Shown one piece after another: positions 9,501 to 20,600 of a DNA stretch of 30,472 nucleotides (position 1 is the first letter of the stretch; each line of letters opens with the position of its first letter). The notes beneath the pieces are model-generated. The model saw only the letters and a list, made by a program, of their open reading frames with translations, ran no database searches and was not told the origin of the DNA. Source of the stretch: Phaeoceros laevis (Eukaryota > Anthocerotophyta > Anthocerotopsida > Notothyladales); the NCBI GenBank assembly GCA_049999765.1, contig JBNGIQ010005303.1, positions 1 to 30,472 of the forward strand, given 5' to 3'. The position numbers were made by a program, and so were the translations under genes.

Positions 9501-10964
9501 GACCACAGGAACATGACTAAGATGGGCTTGGACTGGCTCTTTCATTACCCAGACCAACTGTCAACGGAAACCCAAGTCTGTGACAAACTCCAAATGAGAT
9601 ACTTTGAGGAAGATAACATCCAACGACATGAAGAAACCGACCTGCTTTTTAATTTTGAGGTGGTCAGGTGCATCCTCATCATAGTTTTCCCCACCTGTAT
9701 CCACTGCAAGGTCAATCTCAACCCGTGATTGCTGGGGTTTCACATGTACCTCCTGCAAGAAACTACCATAATGTAAGATTAGTTGTCCAATTGAGCACAG
9801 CAGGTCAGTACAGCAGAACTGAGGTTTGTCGACTGCAGCTAGAAAAAACATGTCCTGAAGTGGTTGCCACGAGCAGCATGCACAGAAACACAGTCAGATC
9901 ATACAACCTGTTCACATCTGTCTTCCAGACTGTAAGGCCGCCACAAAGGTCGAAGCGGATACTGCAGAAGGTACAACTGCAATGACGGAACCCAGTTAGT
10001 CAGCGATGAAACGCCATGACTGGATTGGTGGCAAGCAGACAAGCGCAGCAAAATGTGGAATTTGCTCAGCTGCTGATCCTTCAGTTCAGCCAAAACGTCT
10101 TCCAAGCGAGAGTTGACAGAGACTGCAAAAGGAAGACTCTTACATATTTCTATCTGTTGGTAATGACAAGAAATCCGCAGGTCCCATCAGACAGCCTCTA
10201 GTTCACAGTCTCTTTCCATGCATTCGAGTAGAACGGGATCACAAATCAGGAATAGCTCATCCATTTTGGCCCCAAACGTGACTGCCCGTGCAGTCCTAAG
10301 GAGCTTATTTTCCTCAAGCTTCAAACAGGCAAATGCAGTAGATGAAGATCACTTGACGCTGAAATTCCAGCCATGCGTTAAACGATACCTTAATCTGTTC
10401 ACCTAGTGTTGGGTGGAGGTACACATCGATTTCCCTCACCAACCGATCCTGCTCATCATCAGGATAGGCATCAGCCGCAGCGTCCTCTTCCTTCTTCATG
10501 ATGACCTCAGGAAGACTGCTTTGGTCCCCCTCCATTCCCGGTTTAGGAACTGCATCATTGACAGGCAGATCAGCCTTGACAGGAAAGGTAAAATCAAAAT
10601 CAAGCGAACCGTGATCCTGGATGGGCTCAGGTTTGACTTGTTGCAGAAAAGGTTCAGGCTTGAGAACCATGGGAATTTCTGCCTCTTGTTCCTGTTTGAC
10701 AGCAGGGATTGCTGGTGCTGGTGGTGCAGCGTTAGGTTTGAAGGCAGCCTTCGACTGAGGCTGAGCTTCTCGACCACGAACTTGAGGCCGTGCCTTCACC
10801 TTGGGCTCAAACCTCGACTTGGTCACTTGCGGCAACATTGTCTGCTGGGGTCCCGTAAATGGGAGGCCGCCCAAGGCGGAATTCATGTCCATGTCCATGA
10901 TGAAGGGTGATGACGGAGAGGCACCCACCATAGGAGCATCCACCTCTTTCGTGAATTCCCCCAT
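6510..10964 (-). pseudogene. RPC5: RNA polymerase III subunit RPC5 gene, intron-containing, with stops and a frame change in its 3' half
   Basis: RPC5 (POLR3E in animals) is a subunit of nuclear RNA polymerase III. Exons read on - are 10964-10389, 9976-9908, 9752-9642, 9486-9421, 9164-8994, 8890-8804, 8630-8542, 8387-8234, 8172-8095, 7968-7265, 7133-6921, 6788-6692 and 6581-6510; junctions obey GT-AG and phases agree. Hallmarks are the plant-type N-terminus SRFEPKVKARP, LVREIDVYLHPTLGEQIK, LYLLQYPLRPLWRPYS, STSYAVGILQGNQ, LHLSPVHAIFQLRPSMRYF, KEYIKTLVPGRPS, VLDVLRGIVLLVQGC, ASNIDGVYFLTS and a C-terminal GGTWVLKPGD before TAA. Lesions begin in the middle: TGA 7852-7854 where the conserved Trp of VQGxW is expected, TAG 7789-7791, a frame change near 7690, TGA 7593-7595, TAG 7297-7299 and TAG 7130-7132. 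Translation would stop after about 505 residues. Family identity is firm. Pseudogene status is an inference; a truncated functional protein or poor sequence are alternatives. Confidence 0.85.
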
Positions 10965-11434
10965 CGTTTTCCTCCCACCTCAACCGTTGCGTCACGCTAT
11001 CTGAGGCCCTCAAGTCTAGATGTCATCCAGGTCAGTGTTGGTCCAAATCTGCTCCTGGCCAAAGCCAAGTTCTCACCCCATTCTACGCTCTCCAAACTAC
11101 GTGACTGCATACCAGAGTGCTGTGGAATGTCCTATGATGGGGTTCCGGTTTCCCGCGATATCCGACTTCAGCTGAAGAGAGGAGGAATTCTGCAGGTAGG
11201 GCAATACCGTTAGTCAAATCACACGGAGGAGGAATAACCCTAATAAGCTGCTTCCTCTTGGCAGGAACGCTAAGAGCGGCAAAATGCTGGGGGCGAAAGA
11301 TGACCCTGGCATGGAGCGGGGCCGGTGCACTGAGCGCCACGGATAAAACTTTCGTTCTAGGCAGAATCTGTCCGAAATCAAAGCCACCCACCGTAGTCAG
11401 TTTACAGATTGGCAGCACGCGAGGATTTTCGGTC
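10965..11434. promoter_or_regulatory. Probable shared divergent promoter of RPC5 (-) and NTMT1 (+)
   Basis: The RPC5 start codon (10964) and the preferred NTMT1 start (11435) face away from each other with 470 bp between them, so both 5' UTRs and core promoters must fit here. I see no clear TATA box. The assignment rests on gene arrangement only. Confidence 0.45.
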
Positions 11435-12977
<1,543 letters not shown>

Positions 12978-13551
12978 TGTGTTGCTGTGTTTCAGCTCTC
13001 GTCAGCTTGCAGGTACGTCGTCGCTTGAGCAAACTTCCAAGCGAATGGTGAGATGCGAACAACCTGAAAGGAGGGTTGCGACATGGGCATAGAACTCGGC
13101 GTTTGTCCATGTGGAAGATAACTGTAACTTCAACCAATTATGATGCAGCAAGCTAGAGAGTGCTTGCTTTGTTTAACATGTTGGCCATAGCCGACTAGGA
13201 GTGTATGACGACGTTTTTGTACAGCTACCTCATCACCGTCCTCACAGTCCGACAATGACGTAGTTCTTCTCCTCCATAAGTGGTTTCAGAATGCTTTGAA
13301 TCACTGCCCTGCAGCACAGAAGAGAAGACGATTACGGTATGTCCTGGGAAGCTGCTGCGGATGTACTCAATGGTCAGTCACTCTTTTGGCTTCACTCACC
13401 TGTTCTTGGCTCGCACCTTGGCAAGAACCCTCGCCAAAGTCACTCCAACGTCTGTGAGCCTGCAGCAACAAATAATGAAGGGAAGGTGAGGGGTAGGTGA
13501 GGTCAAGCTGCTCATGGTCGGATGCAACAAAAGCTGAGCAGCGAGGAGTCT
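12978..13551. other. Convergent intergenic spacer between NTMT1 and TEDC1
   Basis: These 574 bp must hold the 3' UTRs of both genes. I found no ORF with recognisable domains, no repeat and no RNA gene. Confidence 0.5.
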
Positions 13552-15150
13552 TCAGTACCCTTGAATTCTCTCAGCTGCAGTCCAGCTGGCAGCATCCGTC
13601 GGTGGAAAATGATGGCCCGCACTTCCGCCATGCCGTGTGGCTTGGTCCAAGACGTAGAGGGGCTCCAAAGCTAGTCCAAGAGACATCACATTTGGCAAAG
13701 CCTGGGCATCTCCAAGCAGAACGCCCTCCTCGCTCTCCAGATCCTGCGCCTCATACGCTTCTCTCATGCGTTGTGCTATGTCTGGGGGAAGCATGTGTAT
13801 GCCCTCCACAATGTTGAGATTCTGTGGGGGCGATCTATCCCCTTCAAGTTCGGCCGCATGCTGAGCGGCACTTTCTTCTGCCGACAGTTCCTGTTGCAGA
13901 AAATGGATTAGAGGATCCAGCTCTGTAGCTGACACCCCTTGGACGCAGCAGACTCCTGATTGGTTCTTGGGGCGTGAGGAGCTAGCACATTCTTTTTGAG
14001 GGCGGTGATATGGAGGATCAACGTTGTCGCCCTCTTTCAAGTCATCTAGGCCGTGGTGCTGAGCCTCATGAACCACGCTTTCCATCCACTCCCAGAAAAG
14101 CTGCTCATGAATTTCATACTCCTCCACCTCCTGTGCGAGCTTCTTCTCCGCTTCCAGCGCTGTTATGTGGAGCTTCAACGCCTCCTTGTCCTGCAGAAGG
14201 TGGAGCTCGTACTGGGAAAACGTCCTCATGTCCTCGTTCTCGATGGCTGCGTCTATTTGGGCCTGGTTCAGCTGGTGCACTCGTTGGGCTTTGCAGCACC
14301 GCAAGGAGTAGACAGACTTGAAAGTGGCTTGGATCTTGCCGTAGAGCATCAAAGCCTGTTGCGCCCGGGCCTCTGCTCTCTTGCAGGTGTCTGTGACCCC
14401 ATCGAGAGACGAGAGCACCCGGCCCACGTGTTGCTGTGCTCTCAATTCGGCCTCCTGTCCCTTTGCGGTGGCCTGTGGCGTGGAGCCCACGTCCGGAGGG
14501 TAGGGAGGGAGCGGCGCGGACGCCCTTGCTACCAGATGTGGCTGGATCCGGTTGTGGAAACCTCGCTCCAGTGCCCGGGTGTGGGAGACAAGCCATCCGA
14601 GGGCCAGAAGCAGCTGCCTGCTTTGCTGAGACTGGAAGGACATGACAAACACGGGGGAATGCGCAGGGAAACCCCACAGCGCCAGGTAGAACTTGACGAA
14701 GGCCAAGATGTCGTCGAGCTGCTCCTCGTTGCCCACGGTCCTCCACAGCTCATCAAGCACTGCTCTTGCAGCGCTCACCTCCGTGTCTCTCTGGTCCACG
14801 GCAGGGGCTGCAGCTTTGGCTTCCGAGGCTGCTGCAAAGTTGCCATTCGCTCTGCGGTCTCCAAGTCTGGAGCTTGAGGTCGAAATTGAACACGATGACC
14901 CCCTGCTGGAGCAATTCCTGCCATGTGCAGGCGAAGGCACCTGCTGCAGGGTAGAGACTTTGGAAGGGAACTGGGTGAGCTGCAAAATCACCAGGTCATG
15001 CACAGCTCGCAGCAGGCACTCTACAACCGCCGTGGAGTTGAACTTGGCCTGCCGCAGGACCTCCGGAGAAAGCCCCCCGATACCTAGGGAGCTCAGCAGG
15101 CCACAAACGTACTCCACACTGCCCTTGACATTTCTCAGCGGACTCCCCAT
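13552..15150 (-). CDS. TEDC1: TEDC1-like protein (tubulin epsilon and delta complex protein 1), single exon, 532 aa
   Basis: TEDC1 (C14orf80 in human) binds delta- and epsilon-tubulin with TEDC2 and is needed to keep centriolar triplet microtubules. Recognition rests on two segments in the right order: LSPEVLRQAKFNSTAVVECL near residues 28-47, like the FRRAKFD region of the animal protein, and SRQLLLALGWLVSHTRALER near 175-195, like its SRELLLALSWLL segment. The intervening WGFPAHSPVFV also fits the family. The second half is predicted coiled coil (AIENEDMRTFSQYELHLLQD; LHITALEAEKKLAQEVEEYE). Length is above the animal protein because of a low-complexity Ser/Gly insert near 75-105 and a longer C-terminus. 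The ORF is unbroken for 1.6 kb with ATG at 15150 and TGA at 13552-13554, unlike its multi-exon neighbours. In a plant this protein implies motile sperm with basal bodies. Divergent, so confidence is moderate. Confidence 0.77.
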   Translation of the reverse strand: MGSPLRNVKGSVEYVCGLLSSLGIGGLSPEVLRQAKFNSTAVVECLLRAVHDLVILQLTQFPSKVSTLQQVPSPAHGRNCSSRGSSCSISTSSSRLGDRRANGNFAAASEAKAAAPAVDQRDTEVSAARAVLDELWRTVGNEEQLDDILAFVKFYLALWGFPAHSPVFVMSFQSQQSRQLLLALGWLVSHTRALERGFHNRIQPHLVARASAPLPPYPPDVGSTPQATAKGQEAELRAQQHVGRVLSSLDGVTDTCKRAEARAQQALMLYGKIQATFKSVYSLRCCKAQRVHQLNQAQIDAAIENEDMRTFSQYELHLLQDKEALKLHITALEAEKKLAQEVEEYEIHEQLFWEWMESVVHEAQHHGLDDLKEGDNVDPPYHRPQKECASSSRPKNQSGVCCVQGVSATELDPLIHFLQQELSAEESAAQHAAELEGDRSPPQNLNIVEGIHMLPPDIAQRMREAYEAQDLESEEGVLLGDAQALPNVMSLGLALEPLYVLDQATRHGGSAGHHFPPTDAASWTAAERIQGY

Positions 15151-15785
15151 CTTCCCTCAAGCTACTGGACCCTGCATCCCCTGGCTAGCTCCAACGCACC
15201 TCTCACACTCCCATCTCAGGTGCCACTTTCAAGAATAGCTAAACTGAAATGTGCCAAGAATGTCGTCAGTATTTGCATGCACCTTTGCAGCTGATGAAGA
15301 CGAAGTTTTGAGCTGTCCAACGCAGCGCAAACTCGCAACCCTACAGGAGTGGACAGGCAAGCAGGCAGGCAGCGTACCCATTCAGGACAGCTTAATTGAC
15401 AAGAACGGCTGCACTGCTGAGCAGAGCGAGTACCGAATGGAAGGAGAAGACGACGAAGAAGCGAGCGTTTCAGCGGTTGGGGGGGACTCTTGACTGTGTA
15501 AGCTCTCTTTTTTTTAGCTTTTTTTAGCGGAGTGTAAGCTTATTAGCGACGGGAAAGAAGAGGACAGATGCGTCATGGGATGTGGACATAACGGCCTTAC
15601 CGGCCCACCGACCTAGAACTCCCTCTCCTCACCATCACCCCGGGGAGCCGTAGTGGTGGTGGTGCTCCAGAGTCTGATCGGCACCAAGTAGAGTCTCGGT
15701 TTCTTCAGCCATGCGGTTTAAATCCACTTATATATCTCTCCCTACCAGGCTTCCCAATTGATATGTTTGCCTAGTAGGGACGGAA
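15151..15785. other. Intergenic, 5' flank of TEDC1
   Basis: No recognised gene. A short + ORF (15251-15493, 80 codons, acidic C-terminus) has no identifiable domain and I do not call it. T-rich tracts occur at 15509-15528. The stretch probably contains the TEDC1 promoter. Confidence 0.4.
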
Positions 15786-16283
15786 AAGACACAGTCCATG
15801 TCTTTTGCCACCAGGAGCACTATCAGAGCAGACTCGATACCATTCAGATTCGGCAACGTTCCAATCGTACCTACAACCTACTATAAGTACCTTGGAATAG
15901 ATTTCTACAGTAACAGACGGCATTGTGGCTGTATGTTTTGAACACACACACCTATTTGTGGACATTTGGTCATAAGCTGTCAGCGACACAAAAATGGTAG
16001 CTGGAGTATTCTTGACAGAGGAACGTTAGACAGGAGGGACAGAGTCTGCCAGAGATGCCAGCAGGGAGCAGTTGACCACGATCACCACCTATTCTTCACT
16101 TGCCCAGTGCTGAACGACATTAGACAATAGTACCAGCACATCTTTGGAATGGCACAGGACCTGAAACATTTGGTGTTAGCTAAGAATCAAGGCCAGCTCG
16201 GGAAAATGGTATCAAGAGTTACAGACATGCTCGAACGCATGCGAAAAGAAGCCGAGGCAGAGCAGCGACAGCCACACGACTAG
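15786..16283 (+). mobile_element. LINE (non-LTR retrotransposon) remnant: reverse transcriptase C-terminus and zinc-binding domain
   Basis: Two pieces of one degraded pol ORF remain. From 15786, KTQSMSFATRSTIRAD leads to YYKYLGIDFYSNR, the YLG motif that follows the palm of LINE reverse transcriptases. From about 15975 a second in-frame segment reads WSILDRGTLDRRDRVCQRCQ, then HDHHLFFTCP, a CxxC...H...C zinc-binding signature near the end of such ORFs. A TAG interrupts the second segment after NDIRQ, and the ORF ends at TAG 16281-16283. No 5' part, poly(A) tail or target duplication was identified, so it is a short dead fragment. Confidence 0.72.
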
Positions 16284-16451
16284 GCCGAGAGTATAGTTAA
16301 CTAGCCGAGTGAATGTGTTGTTTCAAAGGAGTTTTTTGCGAAAACATCTCATTACGAGAACCAAACAGTACACCAAGCGACAAAGGCAAGGGCAGGGCAT
16401 TAGACGCAGATTCCCTTACAGTAACTCAATGAAAAGTAGTATAGTACCAAG

Positions 16452-16511
16452 CAGTAGTAGTAGTAGTGCAGTAGTAGTAGTGCACATCAAGTGCTACTAC
16501 TACTACTACTA
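16452..16511. repeat. (AGT)n ... (ACT)n foldback microsatellite
   Basis: AGT-rich runs at about 16453-16481 are followed after a short spacer by ACT/TAC runs to 16511. The two halves are reverse complements (GTAGTAGTAGT against ACTACTACTAC), so the tract can fold into a hairpin. Confidence 0.75.
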
Positions 16512-16599
16512 TACTGAGAGCCATAGAATCACCTGGTCCCATGTGTTGACACACGGGGAGCGACATGGGCCCTTTCGACATCAAGCGGACCTACAGTTT

Positions 16600-17600
16600 G
16601 TTGCTTCCACATTTTTTCAGGACATGCATGTACTTACAGGTGCGACAATGGTGGCTCGGTGCGAATAATATGACCAGGTTTGTGCACTGCTCGGCAGCCG
16701 ATACGTCACCCTCAACCCATTCAAGGCCCGTTCTACCGGTGGAGTTGTGATCTTGCAGGCGAACTGCCCAAGACTTCTAGGGGTAACGTATACATTACGG
16801 TGATGATAAAGCACTTCAGCAGGTGGGTGGAATTGGTGGCGTTGCCTAACAAACTAGCTGCAACTACCAGTTAGGCTTTCTTGCATTGTGTACTCAGTCG
16901 GTATGGAGCCTGTGCAGAGTGCCTTACCATCAAGGGTCGGAACTTCGGGGGTGCTTTCCAGGTGCTGCTGGATTGGGCATTGATAGGTCACAGGCGCACC
17001 TCACATGACCACCCCTAGACGGATAGGTTATCAGAGAGGATGCAGACTATCAAAAGGGGCCTACGCAAGTTATGCTTGTTCAAACATCCCAGATACTGGG
17101 ATTCTATCAAAAGGGGCCTACGCAAGTTATGCTTGTTCAAACATCCCAGAGACTGGGATTTGATGCTACCGTACATCGCTATGGGGTACCAGCTTAGCAA
17201 GCAAGCTGCACTCAATGACTTCTCTCCATATATTCCCGACACTACCCTTTGCTATTGCGGCGACAATGGACAAGGTGGTTAATTTGGATGATCCAAAAAC
17301 ATGGGCTGCGGTTATGTATGACAGGGCGGAGTTGTTTCCTAGGGCAATCCCCATGGCTATGGGAAACTTGCAGATTGCTCAACAATCGCAACACACTTCG
17401 TTATGCTTCGTTATGCTTACACTCGTGGAGGCGTTCCTTAGGCGCGCAAATTTGAAGCGGGCGATTTTGTGTATTTCAGAAGCAGACAGCCAATCTTTTG
17501 GAAATTCCTGTAGGTGGTAAGAAAACATATCTTTCATAGTAACCATTTCTTTCGATCTCCCCCGGGAACGCTTCCGGAATCGGTCCACTTTAACAGGCCT
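16600..17600 (+). mobile_element. Ty3/Gypsy LTR-retrotransposon remnant: integrase region of pol
   Basis: An integrase can be followed in pieces across frames: an N-terminal zinc-binding-like part (QWWLGANNMTRFVHC near 16645-16690), the catalytic core (SCDLAGELPKTSRGNVYITV near 16742-16800, then HFSRWVELVALPNK), LSRYGACAECLTIKGRNFGG near 16892-16952 where the second Asp would be expected, and a C-terminal part (RAELFPRAIPMAMGNLQIAQ near 17323-17382, FEAGDFVYF near 17450). Stops and frame changes separate these blocks, so it is inactive. An in-frame 57-bp tandem duplication lies at 17047-17160. LTRs, reverse transcriptase and protease are absent from the flanks. Confidence 0.8.
17047..17160. 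repeat. 57-bp tandem duplication inside the integrase remnant
   Basis: Copies at 17047-17103 and 17104-17160 differ at about two bases near the end (GATACTGGGATTC against GAGACTGGGATTT). 57 is a multiple of three, so the local reading frame is preserved and a 19-residue segment is repeated. Confidence 0.92.
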
Positions 17601-17684
17601 TGGGCCTTGTGGAGGCGTATGATAGATAGCAAGATGCCCCAGCAAAAATCTGACTACTAAATGATGCTGGTATTGGGCTTGCCT

Positions 17685-20600
17685 TCAGGTTGAAGAACCG
17701 CTTTTCCTGGCTGGTGAGCCTAGACCATCTCCCCCAGTGCTTGTCTTCTCCTTTTTTCTTGACATCTTCAGAGGCTGCTGTTGTGACCGCTTCCCAGTTA
17801 GGTTGCTCATCCCATCCTTCTCAAACTTCTTAGCAGCCATTTGACCAGAAGGACGTTTCAATTTCCTTTCTTCCTTTAACGTTACAAGTTCCTCATCGGC
17901 AGTCCAGCCAGAGTCTAGCTCCTTTTTCACTGCATATTGACTCTGTAAGTTATCCACACGGAGAGTTTTCAGCTTAGTGGATGATGACCCCTGATGCTGA
18001 ACTGCCCGCTCATCTTTCGGCTGCCGCTCAAACCCAGCCAGGACTTTCGACACTTTCTTTGATTCCTGATTTTGTTCCTAATTCCAACACGATAAAAACA
18101 TGGCATGAAAAACTGGTGTCTACAGGGCAATGGTCAGCTTGAAACACAAAAGCCCGCTGCTCATGACCACCAAGCTATACCCATTAGGCATAGCATAAAT
18201 GCCTCCTCTACTTAATCAGTGTCACTTTGCTTTCTGACGAACTGTACAGAGAACTTTCACTAGCCACACACATCTCTCGTTCTTAAGCGAACCAAGTGCC
18301 AATCTAATTCTGCAGTGCAGACAGGATACTAGATAGATCACCATACGTCTGCCAAAGCCCTCAAAATCCGAGCAAAAGACAAGCCAGGGGACAAACCAAC
18401 AAACAATACCATGTGGCACCCCACTCAAATCTAACATCACATCACAGCCCCAGCGGATTGCCCTCCCTTCGAGCAAAAGTTTCTGTCTACCTTTACGGCC
18501 TTAAGCAGCCTTTTCTTCCGTGTTTTGGCTCGACTTACTGCCTGTTTTATTCCTCCGTTGTCCATCCACCCTTCAGGCCACAAGTTTACTAGCTGCTTCC
18601 AGAAGAGACAGAAACCCAGTTACAACAGGCACATATCCAAACATATGCATGCTGCTGCCACAAATGCAAGATCCAAGGGCAATTCAAGCAAACGAGAGGC
18701 TCTAAGTTGACCCTAAGTTGACAACTTCGAGCACTATCTATGAAACTCGGCAAGCCTGCATAAATAATGTCACTGGAGGTCCGACTTGTTGGTACCAACC
18801 TCGCCATAAAGCTTCCTCAATTTAGGACCTTTGTGTTCATCCAGACCCTGTTGTCAGATCTTAGAAGCAATTAGGAGAACCACATCTTGTAAAATCACAG
18901 AGGAATCGTAACACACAAAAATAATCAAAGTGTAATCACCACAACGATACAGAGGGAAAGCAATGCAAACCTCAACATATAAATCATAGAGATCACATAT
19001 TCTGTCCTCTGTGGCCTGGTNNNNNNNNNNNNNNNNNNNNNNNNNNNNNNNNNNNNNNNNNNNNNNNNNNNNNNNNNNNNNNNNNNNNNNNNNNNNNNNN
19101 NNNNNNNNNNNNNNNNNNNNAACATATAAATCATAGAGATCACATATTCTGTCCTCTGTGGCCTGGTCCCACTGATATCTACCACTCGTCAAGGGCTTTT
19201 CAGAACCTCCAGACATCTGAAAATCATCTGGCGAACCTTCTCTTCTTTCTGTTTCCTGGTGGCAAGCAAAACTACTGTTAATACTCCATACAAGGGAAAA
19301 GGACAGCTTGCGAAGTCCACATGCAGTACACCTGATTGCCTTCACCCCACTCCTAAAACATACATATGAAAATAAGGATTTAAAGAAAACCTGAGCTTTC
19401 TGGCTTGTCACCCTGTATCTGATCATGTCTGTCACTTCTCCCTTTATGTTTTGCAGCCGACCTTCTTTCTCTTGGTTTGCAGTTATGCCCATTGCAACCA
19501 TTTTTTTTAAATTATACTGAGCACAAGCAAGGAATTAACAAGCATTTAGCATCTTGTTCCTGCACATCACCACTAGGAACCATGGAGAGGAAGGCAACGT
19601 TTACCTTCAAGGTTGGGAGACGGATTTTATCTCCAAGGATACCCATAAGCCGGTGAATGAGTTCTCTGGGAATTTTACCCTGCTTTGACTACAAAGCAAA
19701 AGAGAACCATATATTGAATATGGTCCTTCAGCAAGTGGGTTTCTGGATGAAAAAGTGCAAACATAACCCCTTGCACAAAAACGCTTCAATTTCGAAGCAC
19801 AGACCACCTATGTTCCATGATCTCAACGAGTCACCCAACAAAAAGATCGACTTACCGAAAGCCTCGCAACTTTTGCAAGCTTCATCTTAATATCCCGAGG
19901 CAATCGCTTATTCTTTCCTCCAGAATGTCCAGTTTTTTCTGCTTCCTGGCCATCTGCCGTGGGCGGGCATACTGCCAAGCCACAACAAGGTGCCCAACAA
20001 TGAGAGCATCCCCCACTAGACTTGATACACTGACACCAGCGACTCAAACGACAGCCTATTGGTGTTGCACAAACCCAATAGAACTGCAGAACAGCACCCT
20101 TAACATCTTGACAGCTGGGCAACCAACTCTTACTTGCAGCAACCCCTTTCTCCAAGTCCTGAATAGCTCTTTCCAGCACGGAGCCCTTCATCCTTCTTCC
20201 CGGACTTACCTCCTTCTGAAAGGGGTTCGGAAAAAAAAAGCATTCACTACAGAGGTACTTGACTTGGTAACATTGTAGGCAGATAGCAACTGGAAAACAC
20301 CTTCAAAGGTGATTCCATCATGATCGTGCGCAGGGCCACTCAACGAAAGCAGCCACACTAAACTTGTTCCACAGCCTTGCAGGTTTCGGAGGGCAGTCTT
20401 TAGTGACTGGTACTCCCTTCCATCGGTTTGAATGTTAGCACTTCACTCTGATAGAATGCTGGAAACCAAAAGGTCTATAACCTTATTACTCCCCTTGCAC
20501 ATCCCTAACCATCTCTGGACCGAACTGAACTGAACCGTCTCTGGACCTAACGAAGGCACTTGTGAACCACTAACATCAAATGAAATGTAACTGAGGCACA

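Noticed and set aside
10413-10910. + strand ORF of 165 codons
   Set aside because: Antisense of RPC5 exon 1; no domain.
14053-14877. Long + strand ORF of 274 codons
   Set aside because: It lies antisense within the TEDC1 coding exon, has no recognisable domain and is explained by codon composition of the opposite strand.
15251-15493. Small + ORF of 80 codons upstream of TEDC1
   Set aside because: No domain, no splice context and no recognisable similarity; length is within chance for this composition.
16452-16511. CRISPR-like or satellite array at the AGT/ACT repeats
   Set aside because: It is a trinucleotide microsatellite without spacers, in a eukaryotic context.
18854-19501. 215-codon ORF running through the N gap
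   Set aside because: It merges ubinuclein exons 9 and 10 with introns and the false duplication; the spliced model explains the coding content.
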